Below, piece by piece: positions 1-5,965 of a stretch of DNA of 5,986 nt. Numbering within the stretch: the stretch's first letter is position 1; every line of letters begins with the position of its first letter. The DNA lies in the NCBI GenBank assembly GCA_003518755.1, contig DOYA01000046.1:1245-7230 (forward strand). Direction: 5' to 3'. Position numbers and translations under genes: made by a program. The notes under the pieces are model-generated. The model made no database searches and was not told the DNA's origin. It saw only the letters and a program-made list of their open reading frames with translations. This DNA is from Clostridiales bacterium (lineage in GTDB: Bacteria > Bacillota > Clostridia > TANB77 > CAG-508).

Positions 1-97
1 TTGCCAAAATTTAATTCTTTTCCAAACTTGAGTATAAATTAAATAGTCTGAAAAAATACAATTTGTTATAAGTTTACTAATAATAAGCTAATAGTAT

Positions 98-125
98 GAA
101 AGCAAATATATTTAATATTAAAATT
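98..125. repeat. Left arm of a perfect 28-bp inverted repeat
   Basis: The 28 bases are the exact reverse complement of 313-340; both arms contain GAAAGCAAATATATTT at their outer ends. The match stops at base 126 against 312 inside and at 97 against 341 outside. A GTATG/CATAC pair lies just beyond, offset by three bases. The arms enclose 187 bp with visibly more G+C than the surrounding DNA. I saw no convincing target-site duplication. The pair could be recombination sites of an invertible segment or the ends of a small mobile element. Confidence 0.9.
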
Positions 126-312
126 TCCGTTCTCCAGTCGTTTTAAGTATGAAAAAACATGGACTTTATAGCCACGGAATATACTATAATTAAATGTTAA
201 CGTTCTGAACCGAAATTACTGGCACTTGCTTTTAAAATGCACGCCGTTTATATTATATTTAAAAAAAATAAATAATCGTAAACGGCTTCAGAACTGCGAG
301 TAGGTCGAACTC
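126..312. other. Spacer enclosed by the inverted repeat; candidate invertible promoter segment
   Basis: No plausible coding frame is visible. The segment holds promoter-like elements in both directions. Rightward, toward the AAA+ gene, there is TTGCTT (226-231), 17 bp, TATATT (249-254), and a separate TATAAT at 185-190 without a good -35. Leftward there is TATAAT (complement of 252-257) with a weak TTACGA 18 bp upstream. It also holds two competing inverted repeats, 243-250 with 279-286 and 202-212 with 283-294. The promoter calls are weak because AT-rich DNA produces such matches easily. Confidence 0.4.
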
Positions 313-340
313 AATTTTAATATTAAATATATTTGCTTTC
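313..340. repeat. Right arm of a perfect 28-bp inverted repeat
   Basis: Exact reverse complement of 98-125. It ends 47 bp before the ATG of the AAA+ gene, so the enclosed segment sits where a promoter for that gene would be expected. No recombinase gene lies within the window. Confidence 0.9.
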
Positions 341-387
341 TAACATACAATTGTATTATGTGTTATTTAAAGAAAGGAAATTTTATT

Positions 388-2112
388 ATGAAAAAAAATG
401 ATTTTTTTAAAGGTATGTATGATGATTTTTTTGGTATAGGTAAAATTGAAAAAGAAAATGAAAAATTAAGAAATGATATCAAAAATCTAAAGGGAATTGA
501 TTTAGAAGAATTAGAAGAAAATATTCCATCTATTGAAATATCTCAAGAAGAAGCTGAAAAAGTTGAAATTCCAACAGTAGATAAAGACAAGTTTATGGAA
601 GAAGTATTTAAAAAGATTGATGAGCTTTATATTGAAGAAGAATCTAAAAATACCTTAAAGAAAATAGTAGAATATATTAGAAAATATAATGAAAAAATTG
701 AAAAACAATTTATATCTTTTAATATGAATATTTATGCAAATAACAAAGAAACTTTTGAAGGTGTTCTAAGAATTTTAAATGATTCAATTAATTTTTTTGA
801 ATATCTTCCAAAAGGAGATATAGGAATTATTTCATGCTATGATATTCAAAATGCAGAAGATATAGCAAAAATATATAGTTCTGATAATAACATTATTGCA
901 TTTAATAGTTTTAATGGATTGTATTCAAAAGATTTGAATGATAAAGCCAAGATTATCAATAAACTTGAAGAATGTATTTCTGAAAATGAGAATAAATATT
1001 TAACAATCCTTTATGCTCAAAATAAGGATGAATTAAATGATCTTTTCTTAAGTTCTGATAAAATAAAAGGTGAATTTGCTGAATTTAATATAATTGGAAG
1101 AACTCCAGATGTTCAAGAAGCATATAATGAAATTCTTGAAATATTAAATAAAAATAATACAGTTACAGAAGATATTCAAATAAAGCTTCTTGATTATATT
1201 TCAAATACATTACCTAAAACAGAATCTAATTATCCAGACTATAGAGATAGTTTAGTACAAAAAATTAGCTTTAGTAAACAAGTACCTGATTATGAACAAA
1301 ATAAAACTATAGATGAGATTTTTGAAGAATTAGATAGTTTAGTTGGTTTACAAAAAGTAAAAAAGATGCTTCGTGAATTAGTTGATTTAATATCATTAAA
1401 AGAAAAGTCAAAAGATATTTTAAATATTAAATCTATTAATTTACATATGGTATTTTTAGGTAATCCAGGAACAGGAAAAACAACTGTTGCAAGAATTGTA
1501 TCTAAAATTTTATATAATTTAAAATATATTAAACAAGATAAATTATTAGAAGTTACAAGTAAAGATTTAGTTGCTGAATATGTTGGACAAACATCAATCA
1601 AAACTGCAAATGTACTTCAAAAAGCTTTAGGTGGAGTTTTATTCATTGACGAAGCATATTCGCTTGCATCAGGCAAAGGAGAAGGCAATTCTTTTAATGA
1701 AGAAGCTGTTGCAACTTTAATTCAAGGTATGGAAAACAATAGAGATAATTTAGTTGTAATTTTTGCTGGTTACACAAAAGAAATGCAAGATTTCCTTAAC
1801 CTAAACTCTGGTATAGTTTCTAGAATAGGATATACTGTTGAATTTGAAGATTACACAGTAGATGAACTTTGGCAAATATTTAATCAAATGATGACAAAAG
1901 CTGGTTTTGTGGTTTCAAAAGAAGCAGAAGAAAAGGTAAAAAAAATAATTGAAGAAAATAAAGGTACTAAAAACTTTGGTAATGCAAGATTTGTAAGAAA
2001 TGTATATGAAAAATCAATAATTAAACATGCAAGTAACACCAAAGATAAAAAATCTAAAAAAGCTTTGATAACAATAAAGGCAGAAGACATAAGTGTTGAC
2101 AATTTATGTTAA
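388..2112 (+). CDS. CbxX/CfxQ (SpoVK-like) AAA+ ATPase with a degenerate N-terminal AAA domain
   Basis: Predicted 574-residue cytosolic AAA+ ATPase; no signal peptide or membrane segment is visible. I start at 388 because AAAGGAAA (373-380) is well spaced from this ATG; the ATG at 358 lacks such a site. The intact C-terminal module (about 318-564) has Walker A GNPGTGKT (358-365), pore loop YVGQT (398-402), Walker B LFIDEAY (D421, E422), sensor 1 in IFAGYT (458-463), an arginine-finger candidate R479 and sensor 2 in NARFVRN (R534 or R537). This set is typical of the CbxX/SpoVK/EccA group, whose members form hexamers and remodel partner proteins. Residues 11-50 are charged and helical, possibly a short coiled coil. 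Residues 111-293 match the AAA fold step by step but have lost the catalytic motifs. The partner is unknown. No terminator follows, and the next gene's promoter overlaps the 3' end. Confidence 0.88.
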   Translation: MKKNDFFKGMYDDFFGIGKIEKENEKLRNDIKNLKGIDLEELEENIPSIEISQEEAEKVEIPTVDKDKFMEEVFKKIDELYIEEESKNTLKKIVEYIRKYNEKIEKQFISFNMNIYANNKETFEGVLRILNDSINFFEYLPKGDIGIISCYDIQNAEDIAKIYSSDNNIIAFNSFNGLYSKDLNDKAKIINKLEECISENENKYLTILYAQNKDELNDLFLSSDKIKGEFAEFNIIGRTPDVQEAYNEILEILNKNNTVTEDIQIKLLDYISNTLPKTESNYPDYRDSLVQKISFSKQVPDYEQNKTIDEIFEELDSLVGLQKVKKMLRELVDLISLKEKSKDILNIKSINLHMVFLGNPGTGKTTVARIVSKILYNLKYIKQDKLLEVTSKDLVAEYVGQTSIKTANVLQKALGGVLFIDEAYSLASGKGEGNSFNEEAVATLIQGMENNRDNLVVIFAGYTKEMQDFLNLNSGIVSRIGYTVEFEDYTVDELWQIFNQMMTKAGFVVSKEAEEKVKKIIEENKGTKNFGNARFVRNVYEKSIIKHASNTKDKKSKKALITIKAEDISVDNLC

Positions 2113-2124
2113 TTATGTTATACT
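2096..2124 (+). promoter_or_regulatory. Sigma-A promoter inside the end of the AAA+ gene
   Basis: A consensus -35 TTGACA (2096-2101), a 17-bp spacer and TATACT (2119-2124) preceded by TGT, giving an extended -10. Transcription should start near 2131 and serve the small gene at 2188. The -35 overlaps the last codons of the ATPase and the -10 lies just after its stop, so the small gene has its own promoter. Confidence 0.85.
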
Positions 2125-2187
2125 AATTATAGTAACAAAGCAGATTCCTCGCTTTTTTAGGAGGACATTTTGTATAAGGAGGATAAA

Positions 2188-2499
2188 ATGTTAGAGGTAA
2201 AAAAATTGGTGTATATGTCAGAGTTTGCGGCTATAAAAACTAATCTAAAAAAATTCGTAAAAGAAAATGAATGCGTTATAGTAATGTATCGGTTAAGACG
2301 ATATGAACCAAGTTTTACGGAAATGGAGGGATTAATGGAGGCAATAAAAAAGGATTTTCCGGAGATACAAAAAAAAGATGTTATATTTACAGCTTATGAG
2401 AGAGGCGAGACACACGGTAATGACAACTTTATACTCCTAAAATTTAGAATCCCATCAAAATTTATCTCAAGAATTGAGAAAGAACTAGATTATCTCTAA
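2188..2499 (+). CDS. Small protein of unknown function (103 aa) with one in-frame CGG codon
   Basis: I do not recognise the family. The ATG at 2188 is chosen because AAGGAGG (2176-2182) lies five bases upstream; a TTG at 2170 in the same frame is less likely. The protein is charged and mixed alpha/beta in appearance, begins MLEVKKLVYMSEF and has no membrane segment. Its codons differ from the neighbours: GCG, CGG, CGA, ACG, CCG and GGC occur in this short gene, while the flanking genes use AGA and A/T-ending codons almost throughout. That suggests recent acquisition or unusual selection. Codon 35 is CGG (2290-2292). A +1 shift there would read GGT then TAA, giving a 35-residue product, whereas zero-frame reading gives the full protein. 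It has its own strong promoter and terminator, so it is a single-gene unit. Confidence 0.72.
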   Translation: MLEVKKLVYMSEFAAIKTNLKKFVKENECVIVMYRLRRYEPSFTEMEGLMEAIKKDFPEIQKKDVIFTAYERGETHGNDNFILLKFRIPSKFISRIEKELDYL

Positions 2500-2505
2500 T
2501 CAAAA

Positions 2506-2535
2506 GGGGGCGATGCGTTGCATTGCCCTTGTTTT
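2506..2535 (+). terminator. Rho-independent terminator of the small gene
   Basis: Seven bases after the stop, GGGCGATGC (2508-2516) pairs with GCATTGCCC (2520-2528) across a 3-base loop, with one G-U wobble. Two further G-U pairs are possible at the base of the stem, and the tract TTGTTTTATT follows. Confidence 0.85.
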
Positions 2536-2565
2536 ATTATATCAATATACAAATTTACTATACAT

Positions 2566-2661
2566 ATATCACACTTTTTCAAGGAATATACAAAAAAATA
2601 TCACACTTTTTCACATTACTTTTTATTTATAATCACATTTTTGCAAAAATTGAAATATTTT
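2566..2661 (+). repeat. 32-bp-spaced direct repeats upstream of mtaB
   Basis: ATATCACACTTTTTCA occurs at 2566-2581 and again, identical, at 2598-2613, exactly 32 bp apart. A weaker third copy, ATCACATTTTTGCA, at 2632-2645 keeps the same 32-bp phase. The remaining 16 bases of each unit differ. The array runs into the mtaB promoter, so a regulator-binding role is possible. The first copy also resembles the terminal repeat of the element at 5797-5965. Confidence 0.7.
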
Positions 2662-2678
2662 AAATTTTATGTTATAGT
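2650..2678 (+). promoter_or_regulatory. Extended -10 promoter of mtaB
   Basis: TTGAAA (2650-2655), a 17-bp spacer and TATAGT (2673-2678) preceded by TGT. Transcription should start around 2685, giving a leader of about 30 bases. The third direct-repeat copy ends just before the -35. Confidence 0.75.
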
Positions 2679-2716
2679 TCTAATATATTATTGTTTCGAA
2701 AGGAAAGGTTTAACAG

Positions 2717-3976
2717 ATGGAAAAATCAAAGAAAGTCGCATTTGTAACTTTAGGCTGTAAAGTTAATCAATATGAATCAAATGCAATGGCACAAAAATTT
2801 ATAGATAATAATTATGAAATATGTGATATAGAAGATAATCCTGATATCATAATAGTAAACACATGTACAGTTACAAACATTGCAGATAGAAAATCTAGAC
2901 AGCTTTTAAGAAAAGCTAAGGATGAAAATCCAAATGCAGTAGTTGTAGCTTGTGGTTGTTATGTACAAGTTGCAAAAGATAAAGTAGATAGTATTGAAGA
3001 GATTGATATAAGTATTGGAAACTCTGAAAAAAAAGATATTGTTCAAATTGTAGAAAATTATATAAATCAAAATGAGATGATAAATGAAATTGTTGATGTA
3101 AACAAAGAAAAAGATTTTTCAGAAATGGGACTAGTTACATTTACAGAGAAAACAAGAGCAACAATTAAAATTCAAGATGGATGCAACAATTTTTGTACAT
3201 ATTGTTTAATTCCTTATGCAAGAGGTAGAGTAAGAAGTAGAAATAAAGAAAATATTATAAAAGAAGTTGAAGAGATTGCAAAAAAAGGTATTCAAGAGAT
3301 TGTAATTACAGGAATTCATATTGCATCTTATGGATTAGATTTTAGCTATAATTATAGGATGATTGATTTATTAGAAGATTTAAATAAAATAGATGGAATT
3401 AAAAGGATCAGATTAGGTTCTCTAGAGCCAAGTCTTATTACAGATGAATTTACTAAAAGGCTTTCTAAATTAGATAAAATTTGTAATCATTTTCATTTGT
3501 CTTTACAAAGTGGATGTGATGAAACTCTAAAAAGAATGAATAGAAAATATACAACAAGCGAATTTAGGCAAGTTGTAAATAGATTAAGAAAAACATTTAA
3601 AGATGTAAATTTAACAACAGATATAATAGTTGGTTTCCCTGGAGAAACAGAAGAAGAATTTGAAACAACATACAGCTTTTTAAAAGAAATAAAATTTTAT
3701 AAGATGCATATTTTTAAATATTCTCCAAGAGAAGGAACACCCGCTTCTAAAATGCCAAATCAAGTTGATGGTAAGATTAAAGAAGAAAGAAGTCAAAAAT
3801 TAATAGAACTATCAGATAAAAATCAAGAAGAATATAACAAAACTTATTTTTCTAAACCTCAAGAAGTATTATTTGAGGAGCAAAAAGATGGAGTTTGGAC
3901 AGGTTATACAAGCAATTATGTAAAAGTGTCATACAAGTCTGATGAAAATTTGGAAAATAAATTTTTAGAAATCTAA
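2717..3976 (+). CDS. mtaB: tRNA (t6A37) C2-methylthiotransferase MtaB, slightly short at the C-terminus
   Basis: Radical SAM enzyme of 419 residues that converts t6A37 to ms2t6A37 in ANN-decoding tRNAs, using two [4Fe-4S] clusters and SAM. The N-terminal UPF0004 domain opens with TLGCKVNQYES and has the expected cysteines at C14, C50 and C81. The radical SAM motif is C156-x3-C160-x2-C163 inside DGCNNFCTYC. The C-terminal TRAM domain starts near residue 384 and stops at ENKFLEI. Family members usually continue for some 20 more residues to finish the last strand; here TAA is followed at once by the terminator. AAAGGAAAGG (2699-2708) lies upstream of the ATG. Assignment to MtaB rather than MiaB or RimO rests on the N-terminal motif and overall similarity. 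No CGG codon is present. Confidence 0.93.
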   Translation: MEKSKKVAFVTLGCKVNQYESNAMAQKFIDNNYEICDIEDNPDIIIVNTCTVTNIADRKSRQLLRKAKDENPNAVVVACGCYVQVAKDKVDSIEEIDISIGNSEKKDIVQIVENYINQNEMINEIVDVNKEKDFSEMGLVTFTEKTRATIKIQDGCNNFCTYCLIPYARGRVRSRNKENIIKEVEEIAKKGIQEIVITGIHIASYGLDFSYNYRMIDLLEDLNKIDGIKRIRLGSLEPSLITDEFTKRLSKLDKICNHFHLSLQSGCDETLKRMNRKYTTSEFRQVVNRLRKTFKDVNLTTDIIVGFPGETEEEFETTYSFLKEIKFYKMHIFKYSPREGTPASKMPNQVDGKIKEERSQKLIELSDKNQEEYNKTYFSKPQEVLFEEQKDGVWTGYTSNYVKVSYKSDENLENKFLEI

Positions 3977-4005
3977 AATAGAGTAGTTTTTATACTACTC
4001 TATTT
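3976..4005. terminator. Shared bidirectional terminator between mtaB and the HD-domain gene
   Basis: A perfect 12-bp stem pairs AAATAGAGTAGT (3976-3987) with ACTACTCTATTT (3994-4005) around a 6-base loop. Its first base is the last base of the mtaB stop codon. On the minus strand the stem is followed by TTTAGATTT, and on the plus strand the U-rich tail is the end of the stem itself. The TAG stop of the frame-corrected HD gene (3997-3995) lies inside the stem. Confidence 0.85.
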
Positions 4006-5689
4006 CTGGAAAAGACCTTTTAACTTCAATGCTGAAATTAGGATATTTAGGCGAAGGTGATCTTGAAGTCAAAACATTTGCAGTTGCTTGTGGAGTTAAT
4101 AACCCGAAAACATCTAGATAAAGGTTTTATTTCATATACATAATTAATCTCTTTTTTTTCTGAAGAAAAAGGAAAAGTTTTGCCTGGTACTTTATCAATA
4201 GTACAAATTTCACCATTTTCTAGTTTTACATATATTGGTTCATTTTTATTATATTCTTGAAAGGTTCTTTTTTTAAAAAAAATATTGCTAGAATTAAAAT
4301 CAGCATTATAGGTATTACTATCAGAATCTCTTATAAACCTTATATTGTCAAACAAAAAATTCTTATTTTTTAGACATTTTGCTAAGTATGTTTCTGATTT
4401 TATATAGCTTTTTAATTTTTTTATTAATTCTTGGTCTTGTAGTTTTCTTTCTTTTATGTATTCAGGATCAGTTTTTTTTATTTGCTGATAATCATTATAT
4501 TTCATACTACTAACCATATATATTAATGATTCTAAAGGTGGAACAATTAGAGCAATTAGTTCTATGGTATGAGAATCTTTTTCTTCATCTAAACTTTCAG
4601 CAAAATCAAGTAAACAATTTATAAAACTAATATTATCCCATTTAAGGACTTCTTCAATATTCACCAAACTAGCATTTATTTTTTGACTTGAATATTTTGG
4701 AGATAATGAGAATATAAATTCTTTTAAATTTTCAAAGGAATTACTTATTGCATGAGGATATTTCGATAGACATTCTAAAATAGCATTTAAAGCTTCTCCA
4801 AAAACAGAATCTGCCAATATGACTTCAGGGGATAAGTAACCTAAATTTCCAGTATAAAGATCTCGTCTTTTACTTAAAAGTTCGATAATTATATTATAGT
4901 CTTTTATATTATATACTGGGACAATAGATTTTTTGGAGCCTATATCTACTTCTTCAAATGTGAATGATGGAAAATCTGTATTATATGATGTATTTCCTTG
5001 ATAAAAAGCTCCACGTAAAATATAATCAAATCTATCAAAATCAAGTGAAGAGGCATTAAGAGATGAAAAAACATTTTTTTGGCAAATATGTGTGGCTATT
5101 GTATTTTTCAAATCAGGGTGTATTTTTTTAAATATTTTTTGAATTGTATAATCTTCTAATAAAGCTTTTCTTACTAAATCTTCATGAAATCCGAACTTGA
5201 TTTATTATTTCAGATTCAAATAAGTGAGAAAATGGCAAATGCATACAATCATGCATATATGATATTATTTCTTCTGCAATTAAGTCTACTTTATCAATAG
5301 GACCTATAGTTTGAGATAACTTAGTAAAATTATCATCGAAATATTTATATAAATCTTCATTTGAGACTTCTTCTGGAACATTTTGTGACAATAATTTAAT
5401 AAAAAGTTTACTTTTTTTATTTCCTGTTCCAATAGAATGGCTATATCTATTAAAAAATGCATCGTTTAGTGCGAAATGAAATTTTAATCCGTGTTTGACT
5501 AATCCTTTTTAATCTAGTAAATAATTCGCTATTAAATAATTCTGAATACTGATCAGGATAATATACAAGAGGTATTAAATTAGTATTTTCTTTTGCAATG
5601 CTAGAATCTAGAAATAAATTTAACTTAATATTTTTGTCGTCAAATAGCCATTTATAGTATTCTAAAGTAAGTGTGTATGATATTTCCAT
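3995..5689 (-). CDS. HD-domain phosphohydrolase (COG1078/SAMHD1-like) read through three +1 shifts at CGG
   Basis: One coding region in three frame steps, giving 563 residues. It starts at ATG 5689 with GGAG (5700-5697) upstream and ends at TAG 3997-3995. Each frame runs into a stop soon after a CGG codon: codon 67 (5491), 166 (5193) and 528 (4106). Skipping the C of each CGG gives glycine and continues an intact HD protein. Family signatures appear only after joining: RLKRISQTGL (58-68) across site 1, NRYSHSIGT (80-88, His84), the HD motif MHDCMHLPFSH (145-155; H146, D147, H150), and DFDRFDYILRG (216-226) for the last metal ligand. LLSKRRDLYTGNLGYLSP resembles the helical region after the active site in COG1078. 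Members hydrolyse dNTPs or related nucleotides; the substrate here is unknown. The spacing from His84 to H146 is longer than in SAMHD1. It could still be a decaying pseudogene, but all three breaks falling at the gene's only three CGGs argues against that. Confidence 0.82.
4103..4109 (-). promoter_or_regulatory. +1 frameshift site 3: TTT CGG G
   Basis: Phe527 TTT, then CGG in frame, then G. Zero-frame reading ends at TAA 4049-4047 with an unlike tail. Skipping C reads GGG and then LLTPQATANVLTSRSPSP up to TAG at 3997-3995. Stops confine the shift to about 4126-4050, and this is the only CGG there. UUU can re-pair as UUC with tRNA-Phe, a classic +1 slip. Confidence 0.75.
5190..5196 (-). promoter_or_regulatory. 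+1 frameshift site 2: GTT CGG A
   Basis: Val165 GTT, then CGG, then A. The zero frame stops two codons after CGG (TGA 5184-5182). In the new frame the nearest upstream stop is TAA 5204-5202. The shift is thus confined to about 17 bases (5201-5185), which contain the CGG. Skipping C joins EIINQV to GFHEDLVRKAL. Confidence 0.8.
5488..5494 (-). promoter_or_regulatory. +1 frameshift site 1: ACA CGG A
   Basis: Thr66 ACA, then CGG, then A. Stops confine the shift to about 5508-5453. Skipping C gives RLKRISQTGLKF, matching the RL+RI+Q-x-GL pattern that precedes the first metal-binding histidine in COG1078-type HD proteins, so the family pattern places the shift at this codon. Confidence 0.8.
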
Positions 5690-5721
5690 ATATAATCTCC
5701 ATATTTATAACAATATAATTA

Positions 5722-5750
5722 ATTATATAATAAAAATACGCAAAAATCAA
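5722..5750 (-). promoter_or_regulatory. Promoter of the HD-domain gene
   Basis: On the minus strand TTGATT (5750-5745), a 17-bp spacer and a perfect TATAAT (5727-5722). Transcription should start near 5715, about 25 bases before the ATG. The presence of a good promoter, ribosome binding site and terminator supports a working gene rather than a relic. Confidence 0.75.
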
Positions 5751-5796
5751 TAAAGATAAACTCAAACTTATTTTGAAATATATAGGTTTAAAATAG

Positions 5797-5965
5797 ATAT
5801 GTCACACCTACATTGAAAATAAAATATTGAAAGAGAGTACCAAAATATGATATTGTTTAGTTGACGAAAAAACATATCGAATTTGGAGGTACTATCTTAT
5901 GGGTAATAATATCACATTAAAGTTAATACTTAAAGTATATTAATTTCAAAAAAAGTGTGACATAT
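5797..5965. mobile_element. Small element with terminal inverted repeats (MITE-like or IS remnant)
   Basis: ATATGTCACAC (5797-5807) is repeated as its exact complement at 5955-5965. After a 5-base mismatch the similarity resumes with TTGAAA-x-TAA (5813-5822 against 5949-5941) and weakens toward about 37 bp. The 169-bp interior has GGAGGT (5885-5890) upstream of ATG 5899 and a 15-codon frame, MGNNITLKLILKVY, ending at 5943. This looks like the leader and first codons of a lost transposase. I could not assign a family and saw no target duplication. Confidence 0.6.

Noticed and set aside
358..387. Upstream ATG at 358 as the start of the ATPase
   Set aside because: It has no ribosome binding site, whereas the ATG at 388 has AAAGGAAA at good spacing.
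1290..2102. Minus-strand open frames at 1290-1601 and 1884-2102
   Set aside because: They are shadows of the AAA+ ATPase gene, with no ribosome binding site and no recognisable protein.
2566..2661. CRISPR array
   Set aside because: Only two exact 16-bp copies and one weak copy, no palindromic repeat and no cas genes.
2518..2760. Plus-strand frame of 80 codons before mtaB
   Set aside because: It starts inside the terminator hairpin, covers the repeats and mtaB promoter and overlaps the start of mtaB. Its composition is that of untranslated AT-rich DNA.
4047..5689. Three separate small minus-strand genes starting at 5689, 5391 and 5111
   Set aside because: The second and third would start at TTG codons without ribosome binding sites, and both frames extend upstream to CGG sites. 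The joined product carries the HD-family motifs in order.
3995..5689. Frameshifts caused by sequencing error or ordinary gene decay
   Set aside because: Errors and decay should favour the many A/T runs. All three breaks fall at the gene's only CGG triplets, and no in-frame nonsense mutations are present. It is not fully excluded without reads.
5899..5943. A functional 14-residue peptide gene
   Set aside because: It has a good ribosome binding site but lies within the terminal-repeat element and is better explained as a transposase remnant.
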